A stretch of 48,007 nt of DNA from Ferrovibrio sp. (GCF_002796975.1 NZ_PEKV01000005.1:669587-717593); one strand, 5' to 3'. Counted from the first letter of the stretch, positions 8,283-18,209 are shown. Program-made: numbers and translations. Notes: a model not told the origin generated them from the letters alone.

Positions 8283-9100
8283 CCCGCGTCGCTGCCGTCG
8301 CCGGCGAGATCGCTCTACGGGATGTGACGGTCGCCTATGACCGCCATCCGGCGGTGCATCATGTCAGCGGTCGTTTCGCGCCCGGCTCGCTCACTGCCAT
8401 TCTCGGCCCGAATGGCGCCGGCAAATCCACCCTGCTGAAAGCCATTGTCGGCCAGTTGCCGGTGTCCGCCGGCAGCATCGAACGCGGCCCGCTCCGACAG
8501 CGCGACATCGCCTTCCTGCCGCAGCAGTCGAGCCTCGACCGCAGTTTCCCGATTTCGGTGCTGGAACTGGTGCTGCTTGGCCACTGGCAGCGTGCCGGTG
8601 CTTTCGGCCGCATCGGCAAGCAGGGGGTCGAAGCGGCCCGCGCAGCCCTCAGTGCCGTAGGCCTCGAAGGCTTCGAGCAGCGACCGCTTGGCACGCTGTC
8701 TATCGGCCAGGCGCAGCGCGCGCTGTTCGCCCGCGTGCTGGTGCAGGATGCCCGCGTGATTCTGCTGGATGAACCATTCAATGCGCTGGATGCCCGCACG
8801 ATTGCTGACCTGCTGGCGCTGCTGCGCCGCTGGCATGCTGAGAAGCGCACCGTGATCGCTGTGCTGCATGATTTCGAGATGGTGCGGCAGCATTTCCCCG
8901 ACGCCGTCTATCTGGCGCGCCGGCTGATCGCCTGGGGCAAGATCGATGACGTGCTGACGCCGGAAAACCAGCTGGCCGCGCGCCAGATGGCGGAATCCTG
9001 GGATGAGGATGCGGCGCTCTGCCTGCCCCATGAGCATCCATCGTCGGATCATGGCCATCATCATCACGGCCACGATCACGACCACACCCACGCGGCCTGA
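8279..9100 (+). CDS. znuC: Zinc ABC transporter ATP-binding protein ZnuC
   Basis: ABC ATPase of 273 residues with Walker A GPNGAGKS (43-50), a Q-loop LPQQSS, signature LSIGQAQ (a variant of LSGGQ), Walker B VILLDEP and the switch His in LHDFEM. It energises zinc import through ZnuB. The C-terminal tail is histidine-rich (HGHHHHGHDHDHTH within the last 20 residues), a probable cytosolic zinc-binding or sensing tail. The ATG overlaps the upstream microprotein stop (ATGA) and the gene is followed by znuB 5 bp later. The Zur box upstream and the znuA gene downstream settle the metal assignment as zinc rather than manganese. Confidence 0.93.
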   Translation: MTRVAAVAGEIALRDVTVAYDRHPAVHHVSGRFAPGSLTAILGPNGAGKSTLLKAIVGQLPVSAGSIERGPLRQRDIAFLPQQSSLDRSFPISVLELVLLGHWQRAGAFGRIGKQGVEAARAALSAVGLEGFEQRPLGTLSIGQAQRALFARVLVQDARVILLDEPFNALDARTIADLLALLRRWHAEKRTVIAVLHDFEMVRQHFPDAVYLARRLIAWGKIDDVLTPENQLAARQMAESWDEDAALCLPHEHPSSDHGHHHHGHDHDHTHAA

Positions 9101-9105
9101 CATCC

Positions 9106-9981
9106 ATGACCGCTGTCGCGGACTTTCTCTTCGGGCCTTTTGCCGAATTCGCCTTCATGCGCCGCGCGCTGGTGGCCTGCTGCGCGCTCGCGCTCGGCAG
9201 CGCGCCGATTGGCGTGGTGCTGATGCTGCGCCGCATGAGCCTGTTCGGCGAGGCGATGAGCCATGCCATCCTGCCGGGTGCAGCTGTCGGCTTCCTGATC
9301 GCCGGCTTCTCGCTGCCCGCCATCAGTATCGGCGGCGTGATCGCCGGGCTGGTCGTGGCATTGCTGGCGGGCGCTGCCACCCGCGCCACTGACCAACGGG
9401 AAGACGCCAGTTTCGCGGCCTTCTATCTCATTGCACTCGCGCTCGGTGTCACGCTGATCTCCACCCGCGGGTCGGCGGTCGATGTGATGCAGATTCTGTT
9501 CGGCTCGGTGCTGGCAGTCGATGACCCGGCGCTGCTGCTGCTCGGCGCGGTCGCCAGTCTCACCCTGCTGATTTTCGCGATCATCTACCGTCCGCTGCTG
9601 GCCGACGGTTTCGACCCGGAATTCCTGCGCAGCGTGCAGCGCGGCGGCGGCACGCTCTATCACTTCATCTTCCTCGGCCTCGTCGTGGTCAATCTGGTCG
9701 CGGCCTTCCAGGCACTCGGCAGCCTGATGGCGGTCGGCCTGATGATGCTGCCGGCACTGGCGGCGCGTTACTGGTGCCGTTCGCTGGTCAGCGGCATGCT
9801 GGTGGCGGTGCTGATCGCCATGCTGTCGGCCTATTGCGGCCTGCTGCTGTCGTATCATGCCGATCTGCCGTCCGGCCCTTCCGTCGTGCTGCTCGGCGGC
9901 GCGGCCTATGTCCTGTCGCTGGTGTTCGGCCGGCATGGCCTGGTGCTGCTCTGGCATCGCGGTCGCCATCTGGAAGCGTGA
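9106..9981 (+). CDS. znuB: Zinc ABC transporter permease ZnuB
   Basis: Integral membrane protein of 291 residues of the ABC-3 (TroC/ZnuB) family, with eight or so hydrophobic segments. The early RMSLFGEAMSHAILPGAAVGFL segment is the characteristic ZnuB/TroCD signature, and the later FQALGSLMAVGLMMLPALAARYW stretch is also family-typical. It forms the zinc channel in the inner membrane. It sits between znuC (5-bp gap) and znuA (1-bp gap) in one Zur-controlled operon. Confidence 0.93.
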   Translation: MTAVADFLFGPFAEFAFMRRALVACCALALGSAPIGVVLMLRRMSLFGEAMSHAILPGAAVGFLIAGFSLPAISIGGVIAGLVVALLAGAATRATDQREDASFAAFYLIALALGVTLISTRGSAVDVMQILFGSVLAVDDPALLLLGAVASLTLLIFAIIYRPLLADGFDPEFLRSVQRGGGTLYHFIFLGLVVVNLVAAFQALGSLMAVGLMMLPALAARYWCRSLVSGMLVAVLIAMLSAYCGLLLSYHADLPSGPSVVLLGGAAYVLSLVFGRHGLVLLWHRGRHLEA

Positions 9982-9982
9982 T

Positions 9983-10912
9983 ATGCTGCGTCTGATCGCG
10001 GTCTGTCTGTTCGGATTCCTGATTGCAGCACCCGCCCATGCGCAACCTGGGGCACAGCCAAAGCTGCGCGTGATCGCCAGCTTCTCGATCCTGTCCGATA
10101 TGGTCGCGCAGATCGGCGGCGAGCAGATCACGGTCGTCACGCTGGTGCCGGCGATGGCGGACGCGCATGTCTTCCAGCCGACGCCGAGCGATGCACGCGC
10201 CGTCGCCCATGCCGATGTGCTGGTGGCGAGCGGCCTGAATTTCGAACCCTGGCTCGACCGCCTGGTGGCGGCGTCCGGCTTCAGGGGCCGGCGCATCGTG
10301 GCGAGCGAAGACATTGCGCCCCTCGCATTGCGCGCCGATCACGATCATGGGCACGATCATGGCAAATCCGGCAAAGGCAGGATCGACGATCCGCATCTGT
10401 GGCACGACCTGACCCGCATGCAGGCCTATGTGGGCAATATCACGCAGGGCCTGGCGGCGGTCGATCCGGCCCATGCCGAGGGATATCGCGCGCGTGGCGC
10501 TGCCTATGCCGCCGAACTGCGCGCACTCGATGCCTGGGCGGAGGCGGAAGTCGGCAAGCTGCCGTTGGCGCAGCGCAAGGTGATCACGCAGCATGATGCC
10601 TTCGGCTATCTCGCCGCGCGCTACCGGATCGCCTTCATGGCGCCGCAGGGCATCACCACCGAAGCCGAGGCCTCGGCCGAAGCAGTCGGCCGCCTGATCC
10701 GCCAGATCAGGCGCGAGAATGTGCAGGCGCTGTTCTTTGAGAATATCGCCAATCCGCGCCTGATCGAGCAGATCGCGCGCGAGGCCAAGGTGAAGGTCGG
10801 CGGCAGGCTCTATTCCGATGCGCTGTCGCCGCCCGGCGGTGAGGCCGACAGCTTCGTAAAGATGTATCGCCTGAACATCACGCGCCTCGTCGAGGCGATG
10901 AAGCGGGACTGA
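9983..10912 (+). CDS. znuA: Zinc ABC transporter periplasmic binding protein ZnuA
   Basis: Cluster A-I metal-binding protein of 309 residues. A signal peptide ends around residue 20 (APAHA). The mature chain shows the DAHVFQPTPSD metal-ligand motif, a short His/Asp-rich loop (DHDHGHDHG), then DPHLWHD, and later QHDAFGYLA and YSDALSPPGGEADSF, all usual for ZnuA. I chose ATG 9983, directly after the znuB stop at 9979-9981, because it begins a clean signal peptide (MLRLIAVCLFGFLIAA); longer open frame upstream overlaps znuB. In many bacteria znuA is divergent from znuCB; here it is the last gene of the same operon. Confidence 0.94.
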   Translation: MLRLIAVCLFGFLIAAPAHAQPGAQPKLRVIASFSILSDMVAQIGGEQITVVTLVPAMADAHVFQPTPSDARAVAHADVLVASGLNFEPWLDRLVAASGFRGRRIVASEDIAPLALRADHDHGHDHGKSGKGRIDDPHLWHDLTRMQAYVGNITQGLAAVDPAHAEGYRARGAAYAAELRALDAWAEAEVGKLPLAQRKVITQHDAFGYLAARYRIAFMAPQGITTEAEASAEAVGRLIRQIRRENVQALFFENIANPRLIEQIAREAKVKVGGRLYSDALSPPGGEADSFVKMYRLNITRLVEAMKRD

Positions 10913-10955
10913 GCCGCGATGACTCGCAGCCGATCTGTGCCGACTGAACTCAAGA

Positions 10956-11041
10956 CGTGGATACCCGGGACAAGCCCGGGCATGACGGGCTTTGGATGAA
11001 AAATTATATTGTCATGGCCGGGTTTGTCCCGGCCACCCACG
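10956..11041. repeat. Palindromic intergenic repeat, family A copy 1
   Basis: Two 30-nt imperfectly inverted arms (10956-10986 and 11012-11041) read GTGGATACCCGGGACAAGCC... and end in CATGAC/GTCATGG. They flank an AT-rich spacer. Closely similar pairs occur at 22701-22782 and, more diverged, at 23941-24012, all just after the 3' ends of genes. This is a REP/BIME-like family; it may also end znuA transcription, since no other terminator is visible here. Confidence 0.8.
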
Positions 11042-11144
11042 CCTTTGTTTTTCGCAGTATTAAGGCGGCGTCGGGTTGTAAGAGCAGGGAACCGGAGCCT
11101 GTCATGGCGGTTCAGCTAGGATGCAACAAGAAGGATGCCTCCCC

Positions 11145-11297
11145 ATGCTTCGCACGATGTTGGTTCTCTTCACGCTCTCGATGACCGCGCCGCTGCTAAC
11201 GGCCTGCTATGTGGGCGAACCGCCGCCGCCGCGCGTGCCGGTAACCACCGAGCCGGGTCATTACAAGACCTGCCCGGGCGGCGGCACGAACTGCTGA
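11145..11297 (+). CDS. Small lipoprotein, 50 residues
   Basis: A short frame starting MLRTMLVLFTLSMTAPLLTAC encodes a lipoprotein signal: a hydrophobic stretch and lipobox LTAC with the lipidated Cys at residue 21. The mature part is only 30 residues, with a PPPP run and a CPGG...NC end containing two further cysteines. An AAGGA lies about 10 nt upstream. It resembles tiny entericidin-like or other alphaproteobacterial lipoproteins in size, but no family can be named. It is isolated between repeat A and repeat B. Confidence 0.6.
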   Translation: MLRTMLVLFTLSMTAPLLTACYVGEPPPPRVPVTTEPGHYKTCPGGGTNC

Positions 11298-11311
11298 TGT
11301 GAAAGCAAAGA

Positions 11312-11420
11312 CCCTCACCCCGCAGTGGGCGCCCGCGAAAGCCCCACTGGAGCTTTCGCAGTCCACGCGCCTCTCCCGCAAGCGGGAGAGGGAGGGACCC
11401 GCGAAGCGGGAGGGTGAGGG
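11312..11420. repeat. Palindromic intergenic repeat, family B copy 1
   Basis: Begins CCCTCACCC and ends GGGTGAGGG, with an inner CTCTCCCGC-AAGC-GGGAGAG hairpin at about 11371-11390. A second copy with the same ends and core lies at 20025-20092; this copy carries about 40 extra bases after the first arm. Such CCCTCACCC/GGGTGAGGG palindromes are common dispersed elements in alphaproteobacterial genomes. Confidence 0.8.
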
Positions 11421-11428
11421 GCTTCGTT

Positions 11429-11470
11429 CCAAAACAGAACGGCCCGGCGATCCTGCGACCGCCGGGCCGT
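11429..11470 (-). terminator. Terminator of the PII gene
   Basis: Perfect 11-bp stem (11460-11470 with 11439-11449, ACGGCCCGGCG and its complement) and 10-nt loop. On the minus strand it is followed by TCTGTTTT, a short U-rich tract. It begins 21 bp after the PII stop codon. Confidence 0.8.
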
Positions 11471-11490
11471 GTGTTGAAAACGGAAATCTC

Positions 11491-11829
11491 TTACAGCGCG
11501 TCGTCGTCGGTCTCGCCGGTGCGGATGCGCAGCGCCTTTTCCAGATCGACCACGAAGATCTTGCCGTCGCCGATCTGGCCGGTCTTGGCGGCATTCTGGA
11601 TGGCCTCGATCACGCGATCGGCCAGCGCGGACTTCACCGCCACCTCGATCTTGACCTTCGGCAGGAAGCTGACGGCGTATTCCGCGCCGCGATAGATTTC
11701 GGTATGGCCCTTCTGCCGGCCGAACCCCTTTACCTCAGTGACGGTCAGGCCCTCGACGCCGAGGCTTGTCAGCGCCTCGCGCACTTCGTCGAGCTTGAAT
11801 GGCTTGATGACTGCCATGACCAGTTTCAT
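11491..11829 (-). CDS. PII nitrogen regulatory protein (GlnB/GlnK family)
   Basis: A 112-residue PII trimer subunit, the standard length. It shows MKLVMAVIKPFKLDEVREAL, the T-loop with the uridylylation site Tyr51 in EIYRGAEY, the B-loop TGQIGDGKIFV with Lys90, and the C-terminal RIRTGE. PII binds ATP/ADP and 2-oxoglutarate and relays nitrogen status to GlnE, NtrB, AmtB or other targets. I chose ATG 11829, since GAGGAG lies 8 nt before it; an in-frame GTG at 11838 would leave almost no spacing. It is monocistronic; no glnA or amtB adjoins it, so GlnB and GlnK/GlnZ cannot be told apart from context. Confidence 0.92.
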   Translation of the reverse strand: MKLVMAVIKPFKLDEVREALTSLGVEGLTVTEVKGFGRQKGHTEIYRGAEYAVSFLPKVKIEVAVKSALADRVIEAIQNAAKTGQIGDGKIFVVDLEKALRIRTGETDDDAL

Positions 11830-11970
11830 GTGTCTCACTCCTCAGCGTTGTTGGCCGCTGGCCGGGTCTGATGCCCGCACGGCACGGCGTCGCCAGTGTT
11901 ACCTTTCAAGAACCATGCCGGTCGGCTGGCCCCGAGTCCGGACCCACTTTAGCCATCGTCGGCAGCGACA

Positions 11971-12009
11971 GAAAAGGCCGCATTCCGGGAGTCTGCCCGA
12001 AACGCGGCC
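11971..12009 (-). terminator. Terminator of the ubiT-ubiU-ubiV operon
   Basis: Minus-strand stem of 14 pairs with two mismatches (12009-11996 with 11989-11976), 6-nt loop, followed by UUUUC (11975-11971). It starts 15 bp after the ubiV stop. Confidence 0.75.
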
Positions 12010-12023
12010 CCTTTGCTGAAAAA

Positions 12024-12977
12024 TCAGGCAGCGGATTGCGAGGCTGCGCCACCGTGACGGGCTGTGAGCAGGGCCCGTCCTTCGCGGCCATGAATGAAGC
12101 CGTTCGAGAAGCGCAGATCGCCAGCCAGCGCGGCCAGTCCGGCCTCGGCCTGCTCCACTGGCATGTCGCCATCCAGCACGGCGCGGAACAGCCGGCCGAC
12201 CGCCACCATATCCAGAGCCTGCGGCGACAGGCGGAAATGCCGGATGCCGGCCGCCATCAGTCCGGGCAACTCGCCGATCAGATTCAGGCAGGTCTGCGAC
12301 AGGGTCTGCGTGCCATTGATCGCCAGGAAGGCTTCGCCGTCGAGCGTATGCACGGTACGACCGTCCAAATCGGCGCCACAGGCATAGCGGCAGGAATCCT
12401 TATGCAGTCCTTCGGCCCGGGCGTGGAAGCAGCGCGCTGAAATCGCCAGCGGCATACGGCCAAAGGCCAGCACTTCCAGCGGTACCGGCGCGGCGGCTGC
12501 CAGTGCGGAGACGGTCTCGCCCGGCAGTTCCGGCGGCAGGCAGACCCTGACCGCGCCCTGTCGCACCAGATAGTTCAACGTGCCTTCGTTGTAGACATTC
12601 ACATAGGGCCCGATCACATGCGGCTGTCCGGCCAGCTGGCGGACCGCGCCCAGATCGTTGGCTTCGACGGCGAAGCCGGTTTCGCCGGCGCCGTCGATCT
12701 GCTGCGCCGCCAGGCGCGCCTCGCGGGCCGTCATCACCAGCGCGCGCGACGACAGCACCACCTCTTTCCCGCCGCGCTGCAGCCGCTCGATGATGTCGGG
12801 CAGCAGGGGATCGAAGAACGGCGCGCGTTTCGAGCAGACGATCTCGCCGAGATAGACGATGTCGACCGGAGCCTCGTCGGCGATGCGGGCGTAGAAATCC
12901 TGCATCCGCTCCGCCGGCCAGTGGAACAGCACCGGACCCAGGGTGAGTTTCGGTACGGGATTCGTCTGAATGCTCAT
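12024..12977 (-). CDS. ubiV: O2-independent ubiquinone biosynthesis protein UbiV
   Basis: Peptidase U32-family protein of 317 residues. Four cysteines, C48 (EIVCSKR), C183 (ARCFHAR), C196 and C200 (KDSCRYACG), match the [4Fe-4S]-binding pattern described for UbiV. It works with UbiU and UbiT to hydroxylate the ubiquinone ring without oxygen. ATG 12977 overlaps the ubiU stop as ATGA; open frame upstream of it is the ubiU coding region in another frame. It is the last gene of an operon headed by an FNR-type box, consistent with anaerobic expression. Confidence 0.92.
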   Translation of the reverse strand: MSIQTNPVPKLTLGPVLFHWPAERMQDFYARIADEAPVDIVYLGEIVCSKRAPFFDPLLPDIIERLQRGGKEVVLSSRALVMTAREARLAAQQIDGAGETGFAVEANDLGAVRQLAGQPHVIGPYVNVYNEGTLNYLVRQGAVRVCLPPELPGETVSALAAAAPVPLEVLAFGRMPLAISARCFHARAEGLHKDSCRYACGADLDGRTVHTLDGEAFLAINGTQTLSQTCLNLIGELPGLMAAGIRHFRLSPQALDMVAVGRLFRAVLDGDMPVEQAEAGLAALAGDLRFSNGFIHGREGRALLTARHGGAASQSAA

Positions 12978-13984
12978 CGCCAGCCTTTCCTGTAGGCGCC
13001 GGAGGTCTCCTGCTGGCCTTCCGCAAGCTGGCGCAGCGCCGCCACGGCATTGGCAGTCGTGGCATTGGCGGTCGTGCCGCTCGCCATGGCATCCACCAGG
13101 CTGCGGAACTGGCACACCACCTCTGCGACATACGCGCGACCGCGCTGACGGCCCTCGATTTTGAGCGCCTTCACGCCGGCTCTGACCAGGTCGTGCAGGA
13201 TTTCCCCGGTGCTGAGCGAGGTCGGTTCCTCGAACAGGTAGTCGGCATAGGTGCCGCCGACCGCGAACCGTCCCTTGCACAGCGTCGGATAGCCGGCCTT
13301 TTCGGTCTTGTCGAAAATGTTGATGGTCGATCCGCCGAGACTGGAAACCAGATCCTCGCCGCGATGCTCATACCGCACGTGGCTCGCCGGCGAACACACG
13401 CCCTGACGGTTCGGCGACTGGCCGGTGACATACGATGACAGCGAGCAGCGGCCCTCCGCCATCGGGCACATGCCGCCGAAGGCGAATACCTCAGTCTCCA
13501 CCGGGATCTGTTTGGTCAGCTGCGCGATCTCGGCCACGGTCAGCACGCGCGGCAGCACCACGCGGCGCACGCCGAAGGCCTCGTGGTAGAAGCGGATCGC
13601 TTCGGCATGCGAGGCCGCGGCCTGCACCGACAGATGCAGGCGTAAGCCGGGATGTTTCGCTGCGGCATAATCCAGCAGGCCGATATCGGCGACGATCACA
13701 GCATCGGCGCCCAGGGCCGCGGCATCGTCGATGGCGCGATGCCAGGGTGCCTGGTTGCCGGCGGCGGCATAGGTATTGATGGCCACGAACACCTCGCGAC
13801 TGCGCTGATGCGCATAGCCGATGCCGTCGCGCAGCTCGGGCCGGCTAAAATTCAGGCCAGGGAAATTGCGCGCGTTGGTCTCGTCGCGGAAACCCAGATA
13901 GACCACATCGGCGCCGGCATCGATGGCGTCGCGCAAAGCGGCCGGCGTGCCGGCGGGGCAGACCAGTTCCAGTGGTGCGGTCAT
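12974..13984 (-). CDS. ubiU: O2-independent ubiquinone biosynthesis protein UbiU
   Basis: U32-family protein of 336 residues starting MTAPLELVCPAGTPAALRDA. Cysteines C173 (GGMCPMAEGRC), C180, C197 (GVCSPASH) and C236 (PTLCKGRF) reproduce the four-Cys cluster site of UbiU. It forms a complex with UbiV that takes part in anaerobic ring hydroxylation for ubiquinone. Stop and start codons overlap on both sides (ATGA with ubiT at 13981-13984, ATGA with ubiV at 12974-12977), so the three proteins are translationally coupled. Confidence 0.93.
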   Translation of the reverse strand: MTAPLELVCPAGTPAALRDAIDAGADVVYLGFRDETNARNFPGLNFSRPELRDGIGYAHQRSREVFVAINTYAAAGNQAPWHRAIDDAAALGADAVIVADIGLLDYAAAKHPGLRLHLSVQAAASHAEAIRFYHEAFGVRRVVLPRVLTVAEIAQLTKQIPVETEVFAFGGMCPMAEGRCSLSSYVTGQSPNRQGVCSPASHVRYEHRGEDLVSSLGGSTINIFDKTEKAGYPTLCKGRFAVGGTYADYLFEEPTSLSTGEILHDLVRAGVKALKIEGRQRGRAYVAEVVCQFRSLVDAMASGTTANATTANAVAALRQLAEGQQETSGAYRKGWR

Positions 13985-14520
13985 GCGCGCGCCCCCAGGA
14001 TCGCGGCAGAGAGATGGTGGTGCAGCCGTGCCGCCGTGCCGCTCAGTCGCCGGCCGAGCCGCTCGACAGGGGTGGCAAGCGGTCCGCAGGCGGCGGCAGC
14101 ATCGTCGATCAGGTCGATCCTGGCATCGTCCACGGCATTGCGCAGGGCCACCACCACTTCCATGTCGCCTTCGACGGTCAGGTCGCGGGAAAAGAACAGT
14201 GCATCGCCGTCGATGCGGCCTTCCAGCAACTGCAGCAGGGTGGCGAGATCGGCGCGGATCGTTGCCCGCGCTTCGGTTGCTGCCGCATCGACCAGCTCCA
14301 GCCGCGGCGGTTGTGGCGCCGGTTGCAGCGTCAGCAGGAAGGCCGCCGGCAGGTCGCACGGTACGATCAGGCAGGTGGCGCCGGCGAAATTCGAGAGGCG
14401 GTCCAGCATACCGGCGTGACGCCGCGCCAGCAGGCTGGCCAGACGGTTGAGCACGGCCTCTGCCAGATGGCGCGGACCCGGCAGTAGCAGCAGGCGCACC
14501 GGTCGTTCGGCAAAACTCAC
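13981..14520 (-). CDS. ubiT: Ubiquinone accessory SCP2-domain protein UbiT
   Basis: Protein of 179 residues with an SCP2 lipid-binding fold, seen in the C-terminal pattern DALFFSRDLTVEGDMEVVVALRNAVDD that matches E. coli UbiT (YhbT, 174 residues). UbiT is thought to bind the isoprenoid quinone intermediate for UbiU-UbiV. I chose GTG 14520 because AGGAG lies about 7 nt upstream and the length fits the family; an open frame reaches 14598 but would run through the probable promoter. First gene of the operon, 60 bp downstream of the FNR-type box. Confidence 0.88.
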   Translation of the reverse strand: MSFAERPVRLLLLPGPRHLAEAVLNRLASLLARRHAGMLDRLSNFAGATCLIVPCDLPAAFLLTLQPAPQPPRLELVDAAATEARATIRADLATLLQLLEGRIDGDALFFSRDLTVEGDMEVVVALRNAVDDARIDLIDDAAAACGPLATPVERLGRRLSGTAARLHHHLSAAILGARA

Positions 14521-14580
14521 GATGCGCTCCTGTGCTGACACGACTGCCAGCGTGGTTAGGATCGCGACGTCTCGCCGTCG

Positions 14581-14594
14581 TTGACGTGGGTCAA
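14581..14594 (-). promoter_or_regulatory. FNR/Anr-type box upstream of ubiTUV
   Basis: TTGAC-GTGG-GTCAA is a perfect dyad matching the FNR/FixK/Anr consensus TTGAY-N4-RTCAA. The box centre is about 67 bp before the ubiT GTG. With a class II geometry (centre at -41.5) the start site would be near 14546, and a weak TAACCA -10 lies at 14558-14553. Activation under low oxygen fits the function of the operon. Confidence 0.87.
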
Positions 14595-14614
14595 ACAAGA
14601 TCGACCTAAGTGAA

Positions 14615-14639
14615 GAGGCGGGCTCTGCAGGCCCGCCTC
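14615..14639 (-). terminator. Terminator hairpin after leuA
   Basis: Perfect 9-bp stem GAGGCGGGC/GCCCGCCTC with a 7-nt loop, 40 bp after the leuA stop. On the minus strand the following bases are TTCACTT, a poor U-tract. It insulates leuA from the FNR-driven ubi promoter just downstream. Confidence 0.65.
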
Positions 14640-14678
14640 CCTTTAGATCTTCGGCAGATAGCTGATCGCGACTCGCGA

Positions 14679-16478
<1,800 letters not shown>

Positions 16479-16550
16479 GCTGGTAAGTCGAAGCAGGAGC
16501 GAGAAAACAGGGTTTTCGGATGAGATGGACATGACAAACCGCGAGATAGA

Positions 16551-16630
16551 CTGAGCCTGCGCCCTTGGGCGCGTTCTTCTGACCCCGACCCTGCTTACAG
16601 GATCGGGCCGCTAAGAAGGAGTAGGCTCAG
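16551..16630 (-). promoter_or_regulatory. leuA leader RNA: nested hairpins over the Leu codons
   Basis: The leader RNA can fold so that CUGAGCCU inside the leader ORF (16630-16623) pairs with AGGCUCAG (16558-16551). This encloses a 10-bp hairpin CCCGAUCCUG/CAGGGUCGGG (16605-16582, one G-U) whose extended base includes the Leu codons, and a perfect GCGCCC-AA-GGGCGC hairpin (16572-16559). A ribosome stalled at the Leu run would break the outer helix and the first hairpin. Confidence 0.6.
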
Positions 16631-16648
16631 GCGGGCGGTTTTGTTCAT
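16595..16648 (-). CDS. leuL: leuA leader peptide
   Basis: A 17-codon frame, MNKTARLSLLLLSGPIL, with six Leu codons in total and four in a row written CTA CTC CTT CTT, codons that are uncommon in this GC-rich genome. GGGG lies about 4 nt before the ATG. It sits 207 bp upstream of leuA and overlaps a strong leader hairpin. This is the classical architecture of a leucine-sensing attenuator, in which ribosome pausing at scarce Leu-tRNA alters downstream folding. Confidence 0.82.
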   Translation of the reverse strand: MNKTARLSLLLLSGPIL

Positions 16649-16795
16649 ATCCCCAACAAATTGCCAGTCATGCCGGCCTGCGTCAAGTGGACCGTTGCCG
16701 CAGCGCAAACGCGCCGGTAATGTCCCCGCGTTTCAGGCACTTGGGCCCGCATGGTAAATGGCCGGTGCCGAACTCTCCAGTTTGGGAAGGGGCGC

Positions 16796-17497
16796 ATGAA
16801 CAAGGTTTACCCGAATGCGAAGGCGGCGCTGGAAGGCATCGTCCGCGACAACATGATGGTGATGTGCGGCGGCTTCGGCCTCTGCGGCCTGCCGGAAAAG
16901 CTGATCGACGCGCTGATGGAAAGCGGCGTCAAGAACCTGACCTGCGTGTCGAACAATGCCGGCGTCGACGGCGCCGGCCTCGGCAAGCTGCTTGAGACGC
17001 GCCAGGTGAAGAAGATGATCTCGTCCTATGTCGGCGAGAACAAGATCTTCGCCAAGCAGTATCTGGCCGGCGAACTGGAACTCGAATTCAACCCGCAGGG
17101 CACCATGGCCGAGCGCATCCGCGCCGGCGGCGCCGGCATCCCGGCCTTCTTCACCAAGACCGGCGTCGGCACGCTGATCGCCGAAGGCAAGGAAGAGCGC
17201 GTCTTCAACGGCGAGCGCTACATCATGGAGACCGGCCTGGTCGCCGACATCTCGCTGGTCAAGGCCTGGAAGGCCGACACCGCGGGCAACCTGATCTACC
17301 GCAAGACCGCGCGCAACTTTAATCCCGCGATGGCGACCGCCGGCAAGATCACCATTGCCGAGGTGGAAGAGATCGTCGAACCCGGCAAGCTGGACCCCGA
17401 CAACATCCACACGCCGGGCATCTATGTGCAGCGAGTCGTCTGTGGCGCGCCGTACAACAAGATCATCGAAAACCGCACCGTGCGTAAGCGCGCCTGA
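16796..17497 (+). CDS. scoA: 3-oxoacid CoA-transferase subunit A
   Basis: Alpha subunit of 233 residues of a class I CoA transferase. It has the CGGFGLCGLPEKLIDAL nucleotide-type loop near residues 24-40 and the GTMAERIRAGGAGIPAFFT segment. With subunit B it moves CoA from succinyl-CoA to acetoacetate or a related oxoacid, feeding ketone bodies or PHB-derived acetoacetate into central metabolism. ATG 16796 is preceded by GGGAAGGGG; a longer frame to 16751 lacks a ribosome site. The next gene, subunit B, begins 21 bp later. The gene is divergent from leuA. Confidence 0.92.
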   Translation: MNKVYPNAKAALEGIVRDNMMVMCGGFGLCGLPEKLIDALMESGVKNLTCVSNNAGVDGAGLGKLLETRQVKKMISSYVGENKIFAKQYLAGELELEFNPQGTMAERIRAGGAGIPAFFTKTGVGTLIAEGKEERVFNGERYIMETGLVADISLVKAWKADTAGNLIYRKTARNFNPAMATAGKITIAEVEEIVEPGKLDPDNIHTPGIYVQRVVCGAPYNKIIENRTVRKRA

Positions 17498-17518
17498 AGA
17501 CGGGAAGGAGACAACACA

Positions 17519-18169
17519 ATGGCTTGGACCCGCGATGAAATGGCCGCCCGTGCAGCGAAAGAGCTGAAGGACGGTTTCTATGTCAACCTGGGCATCGGCA
17601 TCCCGACGCTCGTCTCGAACTACATCCCCGCCGGCGTCGACGTCGTGCTGCAGTCGGAAAACGGCATGCTCGGCATGGGGCCGTTCCCCTATGAGGGCGA
17701 CGAAGACCCCGACCTGATCAACGCCGGCAAGCAGACCATCACCGAACTGCCGATTTCGAGCTTCTTCGGCTCGGACCAGTCGTTTGCGATGATCCGCGGC
17801 GGCCATATCGATCTCTCCATCCTCGGCGCCATGCAGGTGGCGCAGAATGGCGATCTGGCCAACTGGATGATCCCGGGCAAGATGGTCAAGGGCATGGGCG
17901 GCGCGATGGACCTCGTCGCCGGCGTGAAGCGCGTCGTCGTCGTCATGGAACACAATTCCAAGGACGGCGAGAAGAAGCTGCTCAAGAGCTGCGACCTGCC
18001 GCTGACCGGCGCCGGTGTCGTCGACATGGTGATCACCGACCTCGCCGTCTTCACCATTGACCGCAAGGGTGGCGGCATGGTGCTGATCGAGCGCGCGCCG
18101 GGCGTGACGCTGGAAGAACTGAAGGACAAGACCGGCGCGGACTACACCGTGGCCGCCAGTGCTAAGTAA
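17519..18169 (+). CDS. scoB: 3-oxoacid CoA-transferase subunit B
   Basis: Beta subunit of 216 residues, carrying the catalytic glutamate in QSENGMLG (Glu47), which forms the glutamyl-CoA thioester. [13 protein letters not shown] near residue 25 and [19 protein letters not shown] near 125 are family hallmarks. It pairs with subunit A just upstream; AAGGAG stands before the ATG. A strong intrinsic terminator follows 40 bp after the stop, closing the two-gene operon. The physiological acid (acetoacetate versus 3-oxoadipate) cannot be fixed from sequence; the Sco type fits best. Confidence 0.92.
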   Translation: MAWTRDEMAARAAKELKDGFYVNLGIGIPTLVSNYIPAGVDVVLQSENGMLGMGPFPYEGDEDPDLINAGKQTITELPISSFFGSDQSFAMIRGGHIDLSILGAMQVAQNGDLANWMIPGKMVKGMGGAMDLVAGVKRVVVVMEHNSKDGEKKLLKSCDLPLTGAGVVDMVITDLAVFTIDRKGGGMVLIERAPGVTLEELKDKTGADYTVAASAK

Positions 18170-18209
18170 AAGCGGCGCGAAGTAACGCTTCGCATACGCT
18201 GATGTGATG

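Noticed and set aside
11830-11960. Sigma-54-like element CGGCATG-GTTC-TTGAA upstream of the PII gene
   Set aside because: The invariant GC at -12 is replaced by GA and the leading T is absent, so the match is too poor.
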